A stretch of DNA of 64,000 nt from Rhizopus sp. PT2906 (taxonomy: Eukaryota > Mucoromycota > Mucoromycetes > Mucorales > Rhizopodaceae), in assembly GCA_025529335.1 (NCBI GenBank), contig JAMYHX010000063.1, positions 1 through 64,000 of the forward strand. Reading direction: 5' to 3'. The notes under the pieces are model-generated. The model had not been told where the DNA came from, ran no database searches, and worked only from the letters and a program-made list of their open reading frames with translations. How positions within the stretch are numbered: position 1 is the first letter of the stretch; each line of letters begins with the position of its first letter. The translations under genes and the position numbers were made by a program. Positions 34,840-45,103 of the stretch are shown here, in pieces.

Positions 34840-36009
34840 TTATTCATCGTCAGAAAGAAGTTCCGCCAGTTCTTTCTCTTCTTCCTCTGTCAAACCGTTA
34901 TCTTTTGCTTGCTCTTTTTTCTTTTTATTTTCTCTTGTTTCGTTATATTCTTTTATAGATGCTGCGTTGAGTGGCCAACGTCGGATAGAGCAATCCAATG
35001 ATCCGCTATAGATGGTTGATCCATACATTTCTAAGCTGCTTACTTCATCAAAATGTCCTTCAATAACACATACAAGTTGACCAGACTATTTTTTTTGTAG
35101 GGTTATTGTTTGTTTTATAAAGCAACAACAAAAAAAATCAAAACTTACAGCGATATCCCAAACACGAATCTCATCATCACTAGAGCCTGTGACGACATAA
35201 GGACCAGCCAAGACGAGCGATTTGACACGATCAGGATGTTCTATTGTCATATCTACTACTCCTGTATCCGTATTCCACCTACGAACTGTTTTATCCGCCG
35301 AAGCAGTCCAGAGATCATCCTCCCAGACGCGAATGCCGTAGATGCTGGTATCATGGCCGGTATACGTTTTTTGTATTTGCATCGTCTTAGCGTCCCATCT
35401 AATCACTACACCATCTGATGAAGCAGAATAAATCGACTGTCCGTCTAGTGAGACGGCTAAGCATTCGATAGGTCGTCTATGTTGCTTTTCGGAAGCTGTA
35501 CATTCCAAGCTGTCAAGATTCCATCGACGCAAGAAACAATCGGATGAACCCGAGTAGAGCGAATCTCCAGAGATAACAAGTGCTTTTACAAAATCAGTGT
35601 GTCCTTCAAGTGTTGCAAGACATTCTCCAGATTTGGCGTTCCATTTTTTTATCGTCTTGTCCCAGGAACCTGTCCAGATCGTATCGTCTTTGCCGATAAC
35701 TACCGAAGTAACAGGGCCTTTATGCCCCTTGAATAGTTTGACACTTTTCATCGTCTATGTATGCATGAGATGATATCTTTCTCAAAAGAAGAGTCAACTT
35801 ACTGATCTTTCCATCTTTCTGACTTGGAATCCAGATTCTGCAATATAAATGTACTTGCCATCTGGACTTATGCAAAGAGAGAGCGCCTTTGAGGACAGCT
35901 TGACTGCATCTCCCGCTGTATAGTTATATTTGGCTTCTTTTTCTTTTTGTTTTGCAATTTCAGCATCTGTTTGAAAGAATGCTCCTGATTCTTGACTAAT
36001 GTTCACCAT
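34840..36009 (-). CDS. WD40 beta-propeller protein
   Basis: Three exons (36009-35803, 35754-35149, 35085-34840) give 352 aa. Start taken at MVNISQESG; the longer upstream frame is a leader. At least seven WD-type blades can be read, for example LFKGHKGPVTSVVIG...WDKTIKKW, LEGHTDFVKALVIS, SGSSDCFLRRW, SASSDGVVIRW, YTGHDTSIYGIRVW, TASADKTVRRW, TGSSDDEIRVWD and SGSLDCSIRRW. The C-terminus is a charged helix ending LTEEEEKELAELLSDDE. The fold is clear, the partner is not. It would act as a scaffold, and no catalytic domain is attached. Converges on the tetraspan gene (11 nt between stops). Confidence 0.87.
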
Positions 36010-36066
36010 CACACAACACAATAAATTAAAAAAAAAGGAAAGAAAGACGGAGCTCAAAACTTTATT

Positions 36067-37329
36067 TTAACTCAATAGGTCTTTGGGTGTCGTTCTTCTG
36101 ACATACTTGGGAAATGGTGGTTTCGTATCTTGATTAGGTACTGGAGGAGGAGGTATGTTGTCTGAATTTGGTTTATTATTAATAGCGGTATATGCTGGTA
36201 TATGGGTGAATGTATTGCTGTTGTTATCATCATCGTCAAAGGGACTACGTAACTCGGTCGAATGGAATGGATTGTTTGTTGATTGCAGTTCTTGCTTTCG
36301 AAGAGAAGGTGATTGGTATACGAATTTTTGTGTTAATAATAGTGATCTTCCTGAGTTATTATTATTATTCAACTCATGCAGAGAAAGTGAGGATCGTGAT
36401 GAGTGAAGTTGTTCTTGGAGGTCAAGTGGTTGTGTGTACGTAGCTGCGTTGCCTGCTGATTTTGAACGAGAGTGTGTATATTCGCTTTTGGGTAGAGGTG
36501 AAGGCTGTGTAAAGAGTGGAGGCGCACTGGGCGCAGTCCAAAGATCATCACTTGGATAATAAAAATCCATGACTGTATCTTGTCGTTCTGATTCAGGTAC
36601 AGGATGATGTGTTGTAAATGGTCCGATATAAGAGCGTCTGTTGTTGTCATCTACTGATGATCGTGTTTCTGGTCCCCACCAAGTTCTTCGTCCAATTTGC
36701 TTATCATTGTTCGTCCTAGGTGTGACAATAACATCAGGTTTGATCAAGGCATCAATGGCGTTGGTATGAAAGTGGGGTATAGGTGCTGCATATATACAAT
36801 TAGTCTGTTATCATAGTTATATTGTTATTATTATACCTCCCAAGTACACTAATGCTTTGCTAATCTTTCGACCATTTTGTGCATGAGCTATTAATCTAAG
36901 CATTGCAAAGAACTGTAGTTGATCAAGTCCATCGCCTGCTGTTTCGAATAAAGCCAAGATCTATATTATTTTTATTCAGTCCAAAGAAAAAATATAGTGT
37001 CAACCTATGTGTGTGTGTGTCATTACTTGCTCAAGTTTATCATCTTCCAAAGTACAACCCTTGAGAAATTTCAAGATGGTTTGGTTGTTTATTCTACCAA
37101 TATTAAAGGGGTCAAGGTCTTTCCACCATGACTGATAAGCTGGTCTCTCCATCTCTGATAAGTCTGATAGATTGATAGCAGGTGGTTCATTGACTTGTGT
37201 TGTCTCAAATGCATCATTACTACTATTATTATAAGTGCGAGTTGAAGAGTGTCTTTTTATGAATTGATGTGGTCGTCTCTCTTCCATTGGTTTCTGTGAG
37301 CGATGAAAGACATTCTTTATTCTGTTCAT
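36067..37329 (-). CDS. EH-domain protein (endocytosis-type)
   Basis: Three exons (37329-37027, 36960-36837, 36785-36067) give 381 aa. Residues ~70-150 form an EH (Eps15 homology) domain: AYQSWWKDLDPFNIGRINN, FLKGCTLEDDKLEQ|ILALFE, GDGLDQLQFFAMLRLIAHAQ and GRKISKALVYLGG. EH domains bind NPF motifs in endocytic adaptors. The C-terminal 230 residues are disordered and rich in Pro, Ser and Asn; this tail itself carries an NPF (STNNPFHS), so self or partner binding is possible. It ends KYVRRTTPKDLLS. The layout resembles yeast Irs4/Tax4-like EH proteins, though those are larger. Intron 1 includes a GT-rich tract. Confidence 0.83.
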
Positions 37330-37708
37330 TACTAAATATAAAGCAATTAAAATGATACGTGGGCGTAATAATATAAAAATACGTGGCACAATGACCAAAA
37401 TGGATAGGTTAAACAGCTTTTTTTTTTTTTATATATAAAATGCTGCTAAGTCACTTTATGCAATCAATCATTTTATGGGAAATAGGATAACGAAATGGTT
37501 TTCTAGATAAAATTTATAAATACATATACTCTTGTGTTCTTTTAGATAAAGAAAGAGAGAGTAAGAAAGAAAGATAGAGTCAACTGTCATTTTTGTTGAC
37601 TCTAAAATTGGCAAAGCTGTAACATTAAAAATACAAAGTCATTCTCCTCTCCTTATTAAGGTGTCTTTCTTTTTTTTCTTTCTTTTTCTTTTATTAAACT
37701 TCTTTATA

Positions 37709-39679
37709 ATGAAGGTCTATAGTTTACTTATAGTTACGGCTTTATTATTAGAAACTTGTTCAGCTGGCATCTGGGGCTCATCTGAGGTTCATCAAGTAGA
37801 TCCCCAACAGGCAGAAAGAGACTTACCTGATACTCCAACATCAAAATATGACTACAAGTTATCGTTCAAGAAGCCTTATTACTATAACAATTCAGTTCCT
37901 TTTTGGTCCACGGGTGGAGGTAAAGAAAACGACGCGTCTGCTTTAGCTAATACGTTTAGATGTGCTTCAGGGGGAGGACTTTATTCGACTTTCACCTTCT
38001 ATCCCAAATACAAAAGGATGGATCTGGTCTGATAGACCCAATCCGTATGAAGAATGGGAAGTAATAGTTGCTTTCAAGGTATCTGGAACAAGTATGCACG
38101 GTGGTCGTGGTTTAGCCTTTTGGTATACAAAAGATAGTAAACAATCAGGCCCCATTTTTGGTTCAAAGGACAAATGGGATGGTTTAAGCATTTGGTTAGA
38201 CTCGGCTAATCCAGTGGTAAGAGAAACGCATTTAAAAGACAAAAAAAAAAAAAGCTGACACCTATCAGAACCATAAAGCTTCTACAATGGCTATATTAAA
38301 TGACGGCACATTATCGTTTGCATCCGGCGTCGATCCTCGTAAACATGCGCTTGGAACATGCTCTATTACGTATCGAAATTCGCCTACTCCTGCATATCTT
38401 AAAGTCACTCTGAAAGATAATACATTAACAGTATGTGTGTATAATTTGCTTTTCTTATTCTTCAGCCCATTCATCCAATGTAGGTCTATTTGGATAACAG
38501 CGGTGAAGGAAAAGATTATCGTATTTGTTTACAAAGATCAGGCATCAAGTTACCCACTGGTTACTTTTTTGGTATTTCTGTAAGTGTTTCTCTTTTTATT
38601 ATTGTTTGTTTACTCACACTCTTTGTTAGGCGTATTCCCATACACCTGCAGGTAAAATAAGAGACGTGAATTGAGAGTATAGCGATCAACCCTATGCTTT
38701 ATAGATGATCACGATGTCATCTCCTTTGAGACAAGACAACTAAACCCACCCAAGAAGACATCTGTAAGTCTTGTGTGTTTAAGTATACATATTCTCATTT
38801 AATTGGAACAGCGTCCAAAACGTCCATTGGAAGAAGAGAAGAAGAAGAAAGGCGAGGAGTTTAGTGGGATTGATGATGAACAAAAACAGGTAAGAGAAAG
38901 CGCGAGTCATTATTTGAGTGATGCACTCTTATGCATCATTTAGAGAATTCAAGAAGCCGAATATCAAATGAGAAAATTACGAGAATCTGGTAATGACATG
39001 AGTCATGAAGTAGCCGTTACCATGGTAAGATACCAGTGAATTCAAATATATAAAGCTAATGTCCTTTTAGTCTGCTATTTATGATACCCAAGTAAGAACT
39101 ATTGAAAGACTTGAAGTATTACAACTTCAGATCGAAGCATTGGGTGCACCTACTCCTGAATCAATTGTTGCTGGTAATTATGAAAATGTAAAGAGGAATA
39201 GTCAAGGCGATAGTGGGTAAGTATCATACATTCAAATATAAATAGAGACTAAAAATGAAATAAAGGATTAGTATCGAGTTAAGTCGTAGAGTAGATGAAA
39301 TACGTGAAGAAACAAAAAAGAGTTCTGCTCAATTTGAAAGACTTGCCAGTGATCAAAGCCGTCAGATAAAGGAACTTCAGAATTCTATTCGCAAGCTAGA
39401 GCAAACGTTATCTGGTTTAGATGTAAGTGTCTCGTTTTTTTTGTTTAAATGGGTACAAAACTAACAAAAAATTACGACTAGACGCGTATTCTATCTCAAT
39501 CAGACATGATACAAAACCAAATGAAAGAAGTCAATCTTCATTCAAGTGAAACCAGAGGTGCCATGTTTACATTCTTCAAATACATCTTTTACATCTTCCT
39601 CGTACAGATTGTCATCGTCTTTGCTGGATCGCTTTATTCAAAATTACGTGTAAATCATCACGATAAAAAGTTTGTTTAA
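37709..39679 (+). CDS. L-type lectin cargo receptor (ERGIC-53/Emp47-like)
   Basis: ER-Golgi receptor for glycoproteins. Eleven exons (37709-37919, 37960-38216, 38269-38430, 38484-38579, 38630-38651, 38705-38763, 38812-38889, 38944-39024, 39071-39216, 39266-39422, 39482-39679) give 488 aa. Signal peptide MKVYSLLIVTALLLETCSAG; then the lectin domain with YKLSFKKPYYYNNSVPFWST, GGRGLAFWYT, KWDGLSIWLDS, YRICLQRSG and FGISAYSHTPADDHDVISFE. A coiled-coil stalk follows. One membrane segment (FYIFLVQIVIVFAGSLYS) is followed by a short lumen-distal tail ending HHDKKFV, a dilysine/hydrophobic trafficking tail as in Emp46/47. Exon 5 is only 22 nt. Its stop codon overlaps that of the convergent EMC8 gene. 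Confidence 0.93.
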
Positions 39680-40391
39680 ATAAATCCATTTAACCAATCC
39701 AATGACGCGTCTTCTAAAGCTTCATCAAAATCATGCAGATCTTTGTATTTTGATGATGCAATCAGTTCTTGACTTTTGACAGAGGCTGCCTCTTGAATTG
39801 TCAGTTGATTTGTCACTTTCCATTGATTATCTGTATATACATGTGGCTATGATAGCAAAATAAGTCATTTATTAAATATATAATATGTATATAGTTGACT
39901 TACTATAAATGCTGCTTCATCTGGTTGAGAGAAGGCCTTGTTGTTGATCTATGTCCATTATTATTATAGTTGGTCCTATATTACATCTATCTCTTTATTA
40001 CCAAAAGCACAACACAATGTCCACATTGTTTTCGTATTGTTTCAGCAACATGTTTAGTTCCATCAGATAATCTAGTGTCATCCTTGTCTTCATTAGCATG
40101 ATACCAGCCAATGATGGTTAGTTTATGATCATGTGCATAAATCTCTGTCTATTATTAAATATATTAGCATAAGATAGAAAAGACTTGATATATTCTAACC
40201 TGGCGTAATGCAACTTCAAGCATGGGTGATAAGGTAATCCAGTGATGAAAGAAAGGAATGGCCTTAGTGATGTGTAGATTTGAACCATTTACTTTTCCAA
40301 GCAATACACCACACACACTATATGCAGGGTATTTGGCTGCATGAAGCAAAGGAATCGCATGAGCTGAAACATCTAGTTGTATAGAAGTCAT
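39676..40391 (-). CDS. EMC8: ER membrane complex subunit 8/9
   Basis: Soluble cytosolic-side subunit of the EMC, the insertase for tail-anchored and polytopic proteins. Four exons (40391-40200, 40148-40002, 39948-39904, 39846-39676) give 184 aa. The fold is an inactive MPN domain: LDVSAHAIPLLHAAKYP, VCGVLLGKV, AIPFFHHWITLSPMLEVALRQ, IIGWYHANEDKDD and HCVVLLINNKAFS. IGWYHAN stands where active JAMM enzymes have HSH, so the metalloprotease site is degenerate, as known for EMC8/9. The C-terminus is YKDLHDFDEALEDASLDWLN. Length fits the family. The stop codon (39678-39676) overlaps the lectin stop on the other strand within a TTTAAA. Confidence 0.92.
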
Positions 40392-40499
40392 GATTTAACA
40401 ACAATAAAAAAAGAGAGGCAAATTTTATTCAATGGCGCAAATATTGCTTTTTTTTAATTTTTTTATTGTAGAAAAGAGAAAGGGGAGGGGGAAAGGGCA

Positions 40500-40640
40500 T
40501 CATTGGTGTGTGAATATAATATATTATATAAATGTATATGTATGTTGTGTGTACTTGTGAAATATATATGTATGTATGTGTGTGTGTATATGTGTGTGTG
40601 TGTCAATCTATGTACAATAATAATAATAATAATAATAAAA
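40500..40640. repeat. TA/GT dinucleotide and (TAA)n tracts
   Basis: ATATAT, TGTATG and GTGTGT runs followed by about seven TAA units (40616-40637), between the EMC8 start and the acidic protein's stop. Confidence 0.85.
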
Positions 40641-40648
40641 AGTTGTTA

Positions 40649-41071
40649 TTACAAGACCATATCTCTTAATTCATGAATCATGTCTTCATCCACAATGGAA
40701 GATAAAAGTTCTTTCAACTTGTGTTGATTGTTGTTAAATAATGAAGATCTTCTCTTTTGTCTTTTACATATCTTACTTTGTTGACGGCCCAATGTTTTAC
40801 GTAACAGCTGGTCTAGTGTCTGAGCATGTAGTTTAATATCTCTTTTCTCATCTTGAACATCATCTTGTAGTGTAATAAGTTCTTGTTGTGGTGAAGGTGG
40901 AGGTGCTATTGGCTTATAATAATCCTCATCTTCACTATGTCTTGCTCTTATTTCTTCATCCTCTTCATTTATTATCAAGTCATCTGAGCAATCAGAGTCG
41001 ATTATCAGACTACTACTATTAGTACTACTGCTATCAAGACCACTACGACCAGTTCTATTACAATAATTCAT
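40649..41071 (-). CDS. Unrecognised acidic 140-aa protein
   Basis: Single exon, ATG at 41071. The N-terminal third is Ser-rich, then strongly acidic (IDSDCSDDLIINEEDEEIRARHSEDED), then a Pro stretch (PIAPPPSPQQ). The C-terminal half is likely helical and basic (LDQLLRKTLGRQQSKICKRQKRR) and ends in LKELLSSIVDEDMIHELRDM. No domain recognised. The bipolar charge suggests a nuclear protein-binding role, which is only a guess. Divergent from the F-box gene (190 nt apart). Confidence 0.55.
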   Translation of the reverse strand: MNYCNRTGRSGLDSSSTNSSSLIIDSDCSDDLIINEEDEEIRARHSEDEDYYKPIAPPPSPQQELITLQDDVQDEKRDIKLHAQTLDQLLRKTLGRQQSKICKRQKRRSSLFNNNQHKLKELLSSIVDEDMIHELRDMVL

Positions 41072-41261
41072 TGTTATTACTGTAAAAGAAATAAAAGAAT
41101 AAAAAAGTTTTTTTTTTCTATTTTTTTTTTATATTGAATCCCCGGTTCACATATATTTTATTCATGGGCGCACAATCAATAAAGTGTATTTGTTTATGCA
41201 GTACTACTACTACGACGCAGGATAAGCAAGTCTTTTTTTTTCCCTCTCTTTTTGACAACTA

Positions 41262-42635
41262 ATGATTTTACCAACTGAAATATGGGAAAACATACTAGGT
41301 TATATCACTTATCCTAGTGATCTTGTTTATACTTTATCTGTTTGTCGTCTATGGTATTCAATCGCACATCAGCTACTTTATAAGAATATCGTGCTTGAAT
41401 CATTCCAGCATGTCGACCGTCTCATTCAATGTCTTGACTTGTCTTGTCAGCGACCAGAACCTTCTGGTTATACTGTTAACTCACTACAGATCAATGATAG
41501 TCTAAAGGACCAGCAACTCATTCAGTTATCCGTACTCTGTCCTCGTCTTACTCGATTGGATGTAGCCAAGCCTGACGAAGCCCTTTGGCTCACACTGGCT
41601 GGATCTCAGGTCGTCCGTCGATGGGGGAGTCGATTGACCCACTTACCACGACCTTATGGCAGAACTGGATATATTCCCTATACTCTCTGCTTGCTTCGAT
41701 ATCGTCAACTATATGAAATCACACTACCAGATAACTATGAAATAAGCCCATACATCAAGGAGCTGATTTTTGATTTTCTCAAAGATTTCTCTCAACTACA
41801 AATCGTTCGCGTGAGGTATCATCTCTTTCCTATCGGAGGTGTCGACTTTCCTCGCTTGATTAAAGCATCACCTGAAATAAGCCATTTGACGATTCTTGTC
41901 GAATTAGTATGTCATGAAGCTGACTATGACACACCTCAGGATATGAGCGATGATAACGACCTGATGGACAGTGACAGTAGCGGGTATCGTTCACCATTTG
42001 ATGATTATGACAGATATACTTCCAATCAAGAGCAAACTGCTCCAGGACCGTATTATGAAGAAGAAGAAGAGGGGTTAGAGGAGGAGGAAGAAGAAGAATA
42101 TGAGGAAGAACAAGAAGATGAATACAGTTATGGTAGTAGCTATTGTTATAATTGCGGATCATACCATTATACCCACAGCAGTAACCCTCAAACTGAAGAA
42201 GAAGAAGAAGTGTACGATGACGAAGGTGATGAGAGAAGTTGGTATAGCAGTGAACAAGACGCGCCATCAGTGCCAGATGAGCAATTTATACACAAGTATT
42301 CAGATTATGATAGTCAGGAAGAGGAATATGATGAAGATATCAGTGAATATGAACTTGATCAAGCTAACGAGTCAATAGACAATGACAACCACGACAGCTA
42401 TGAATCATCAATCTATGCGAGTCCAGATGACAGTGTGTCAGTTGGTTCTAATGAGGAGTATGAAAGTGAGCCAGTTTATGATGATGTTGTTGATATTGTG
42501 GTAGAGAGTGAAATTGGAAGCTATGATGAATATAATGAACTGGAATTGGATGATCCTTATACTAGTGATCCGTATATATCTCATGAATATGATTATAGCG
42601 AACAGGAAGATGTTCAAAGTGACTTTTATTATTAA
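41262..42635 (+). CDS. F-box protein with extremely acidic C-terminal half
   Basis: Single exon, 457 aa. The N-terminus is an F-box (MILPTEIWENILGYI...VCRLWYSIAHQLLYKNI), the Skp1-binding motif that links substrates to SCF ligases. Residues ~60-220 look like irregular leucine-rich repeats (LNSLQIND-like pattern VNSLQINDSLKDQQLI, LSVLCPRLTRLDVAK, LSQLQIVRVRY). From ~residue 225 the protein becomes almost entirely Asp, Glu, Ser and Tyr, with runs such as EEEEEGLEEEEEEEYEEE and repeated DPYxSxxY-like units. The acidic half is unusual for an F-box protein and may be a docking surface or a disordered spacer. The substrate is unknown. Confidence 0.82.
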   Translation: MILPTEIWENILGYITYPSDLVYTLSVCRLWYSIAHQLLYKNIVLESFQHVDRLIQCLDLSCQRPEPSGYTVNSLQINDSLKDQQLIQLSVLCPRLTRLDVAKPDEALWLTLAGSQVVRRWGSRLTHLPRPYGRTGYIPYTLCLLRYRQLYEITLPDNYEISPYIKELIFDFLKDFSQLQIVRVRYHLFPIGGVDFPRLIKASPEISHLTILVELVCHEADYDTPQDMSDDNDLMDSDSSGYRSPFDDYDRYTSNQEQTAPGPYYEEEEEGLEEEEEEEYEEEQEDEYSYGSSYCYNCGSYHYTHSSNPQTEEEEEVYDDEGDERSWYSSEQDAPSVPDEQFIHKYSDYDSQEEEYDEDISEYELDQANESIDNDNHDSYESSIYASPDDSVSVGSNEEYESEPVYDDVVDIVVESEIGSYDEYNELELDDPYTSDPYISHEYDYSEQEDVQSDFYY

Positions 42636-42955
42636 TATCCTGATTTCAACAATAAAAGCTTTATGATCAACATCCTCTGTTTGAAATCCATAATTGGTAA
42701 TCATTTTTTCCTTCTCTATGGAAGCTGTCAATCATTTAATATATACTAGTCCAAATAGTACAGATACATGTGTTGATCAATCAACTAATTCACTCTCCCT
42801 CCCTCTCAGATTGATGTACCACAACCATTGAATTCTGAGAAATGTAAAATATTCATAGAGCCAATGAGAATTTGCCTCGTTCCTAAACATAAATTCTTAT
42901 TGTTTTCTATTCTTCTTTCTCCACCCTTTCTTTTTTTTTTTAAGCGTAATATAAA
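42636..42955. other. Intergenic, RAMP4 promoter side
   Basis: 3' flank of the F-box gene and a poly-T-rich leader before the RAMP4 start. Nothing else seen. Confidence 0.5.
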
Positions 42956-43305
42956 ATGGTAAGTCAAGAATCAAGGATTAAATGAATATAACTAATACAT
43001 TTTACATATAAAAAGGCTACAGCACCTACTATTCGTCAAAAGAACATGTTGTATAAAAATAGAGCAGTTAATCATAAAGTAGCTGCAAAGGCAGCAGAGG
43101 TAAACATTACATTTATGTGTGCATATATAAAACTCATATTATTTATTCAGAAAACAAAGGCTGTATCCAAAGCAAACTACTCTGTTTGGGTCATTGCTCT
43201 TCTTTGCTTTGCCATGTTTGGTGGAGGTAAGATTCGATTCATCATGTGTCAATTTAAGCTAATCTCTAAATAGCCATTCTTCAAATCATTGACTTGTTCT
43301 TTTAA
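42956..43305 (+). CDS. YSY6: RAMP4/SERP1 (Ysy6) translocon-associated protein
   Basis: Tail-anchored ER protein that binds the Sec61 channel and protects nascent membrane proteins under stress. Four exons (42956-42958, 43016-43099, 43151-43226, 43274-43305) give 64 aa. Exon 1 contains only the ATG. The product reads MATAPTIRQKNMLYKNRAVN, then AAKAAEKTKAVSK, then one membrane anchor (SVWVIALLCFAMFGGAILQIIDLFF). The sequence pattern matches RAMP4 over its whole length. No shorter model gives a start codon: the frame of exon 2 is open but has no upstream ATG. Confidence 0.93.
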
Positions 43306-43923
43306 TAACTTATTCCCAATACATCCCAAAATCAATATATATCTTGCACATTTACATTTTCAAACACATAAAACAATAAAGAACTTTACTCTCTATTTTT
43401 ATACATTACTATTTTGGGAAAGAGTATTGTGCTTCTAACCAGTCCGAGGTCACAGATCGAGACAATCATCATCATCCTATGTTTTGGGTTATTTTTCTTT
43501 TTATGCTCTTTCAATATTATGATCACTTTTAGATACTCGATTATCCATGGAATACAAAGCAAGAAAGAAGAAACTACAAGCTAAAGACAAACTATATTGA
43601 AGAATCCCTAAACAATTGAATAACACCACCATGGGTCGAAAACTGTTACATATGATCAATCCATATACAAATTCACGCAAAAGGACATTTTGACATCATT
43701 CGTAATGTCAATATAATGATATGTGGCTTTATATAACCTTTTCCTTGTACTTTTATTTAAAGAATTATCACACTATTAGACTCTGCTTAATTCATCTTTT
43801 ATTTTTTCTGTTCATATCCCTAGGATCATCGCCATTGTCAGAGAATGTGACAAAATACATTACTGTTCTGTCTTTTTCTCTATCCATAAGTCTGATACTT
43901 CCTGTCACTTCTTCTTCTGATAT
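43306..43923. other. Long 3' flank of RAMP4
   Basis: No coding signal. A stretch near 43425-43470 faintly resembles the 3' half of a tRNA but does not fold as one. Confidence 0.5.
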
Positions 43924-44301
43924 CTAAGAATCGTCTCTATTGTTTATGTCAAGTCTCATTCTGTAACCTTTATCGACTTCATTATAATCTACTCTTTTTA
44001 TATCCTTGATCGCATCGTCACTAGTTCTTGCCCAATAAAACTCTTTTCCTAATCGCTGAAATACTGTGACAAAATAGTTATCACGTACTTCATATATTTG
44101 TGCTGCATCCCAGGTTTCTGATGTAAATGAGTTTCTGTAGGGAACCTTAGGGTTATAAAAGGCAAATACAGCTGGACGACATGCCTTCTTAGGATCAAAA
44201 TAACCATAGTCTTTGCCTTCGATATCAACCAAGTGAAATCTTCTATTATCAGAGTATCTTTCGATGTAAAGGAAGAACGGTTTGCCATTCTTTACTATTC
44301 T
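43924..44301 (-). CDS. Unrecognised protein frame lacking an ATG (partial or broken)
   Basis: The frame runs from about TRIVKNGKPFFLYIERYSDN through FHLVDIEGKDYGYFDP, RPAVFAFYNP, YFVTVFQRLGKEFYWARTSDDA to RMRLDINNRDDS (TAA/TAG at 43924). It alternates hydrophobic and polar residues like a beta-rich domain, distantly reminiscent of tubby/LURP-type barrels. The upstream end meets a stop (TAA) about 24 nt before TRIVKN and has no in-frame ATG. A TATA box 90 nt upstream (44386-44393) suggests a promoter at this gene's 5' end. Either a short upstream exon was missed, a non-ATG start is used, or the gene is decaying. No family is recognised with confidence. Confidence 0.45.
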   Translation of the reverse strand, partial: RIVKNGKPFFLYIERYSDNRRFHLVDIEGKDYGYFDPKKACRPAVFAFYNPKVPYRNSFTSETWDAAQIYEVRDNYFVTVFQRLGKEFYWARTSDDAIKDIKRVDYNEVDKGYRMRLDINNRDDS

Positions 44302-44385
44302 TGTTTGTCTTGAAGGTAAATGTTAGGAATGAATATAACAGACTGTATCTTTTTAGTGATAAAATATAAAAATTGTGTCAAAAGT

Positions 44386-44393
44386 GGCCCCTA
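44386..44393 (-). promoter_or_regulatory. TATA box upstream of the 43.9-kb frame
   Basis: TATAAATA on the minus strand, about 90 nt before the first recognisable coding residues of the orphan frame ending at 43924. Confidence 0.4.
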
Positions 44394-44789
44394 TTTATAC
44401 TTTCCTACTGTAATGTGATAGCCAAAATATGGGCTTCTTACATTACTGTAGTGTTTGTATCAAGAGATGATGCGATACATTTGTTGGTGTAAGGGTCACT
44501 GTTTTAGTTGCATACTACCAAAATATATCCGTAATCGGGAAATCCAAAAAGAGGGTTCATAAAGTCCTGGAGAAGGTTTTACAATATATCAATCAGTTGG
44601 CATGTCTCTTATCATGACGTGTGTGTTTCTTTTTTTCACTGTGTACTACTGTCATCATTCAAGGTTACTCAACTAGTTGCTTAGCAACATGTGTCATTTC
44701 ACCCAAATCTATGAAGATTTCAACTGACGTCCAGAGCGCCACAGAAGCATTTATTGGGGTGATGAAGCTGTGCAACATCTAGAGAGAGT

Positions 44790-44809
44790 TATATATATAT
44801 ATATAAAAT
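44790..44809 (+). promoter_or_regulatory. TATA element of the WWE-like gene
   Basis: TATATATATATATAAAAT about 75 nt upstream of the ATG at 44879; likely core promoter. Confidence 0.45.
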
Positions 44810-44878
44810 AATATTCAGGTCAGCACTACTGCGTCTTTTCTTTTTTTTATTTTTTTATTTTATTTTATTTATACAAAC

Positions 44879-45103
44879 ATGAGTTCATTTCGATGGATGT
44901 ATTCCTGTGGCAAGACATGGATATCTCTTGATGAAATAGCACAATGTCAAATTGAAAAACTATGGAACTGCGACCAAGCTAATTGGATCATTTGCAATTC
45001 ATTTCCTGATCCTGTGTTTGTAGATACCTTTCAGATGATCCTTATTCATAATGGACGCTCGTATACAATTGCTCGGTCGAATAATCATTTTATCGCTACA
45101 TAA
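44879..45103 (+). CDS. WWE-domain-like mini-protein
   Basis: Single exon, 74 aa, intact ATG and TAA. The whole protein has the spacing of a WWE domain: an opening aromatic pair (FRWMYSCGKTWISLD), a central IEKLWNCDQ helix, WIICNSFPDPVFVD, and a closing YTIARSN strand. In DTX and PARP proteins WWE domains bind (iso-)ADP-ribose, using conserved Trp, Arg and Gln residues. Here Trp and Arg are present, but I cannot prove the pocket. It stands alone with no ubiquitin-ligase or PARP module, so function is unknown. The WWE match is by pattern only. Confidence 0.5.
   Translation: MSSFRWMYSCGKTWISLDEIAQCQIEKLWNCDQANWIICNSFPDPVFVDTFQMILIHNGRSYTIARSNNHFIAT

Noticed and set aside
43425..43480. tRNA-like string (GCTTCTAACC...GGTCACAGATCGAG)
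   Set aside because: The anticodon stem does not pair, the T-loop lacks the standard TTC, and no acceptor stem can be formed.
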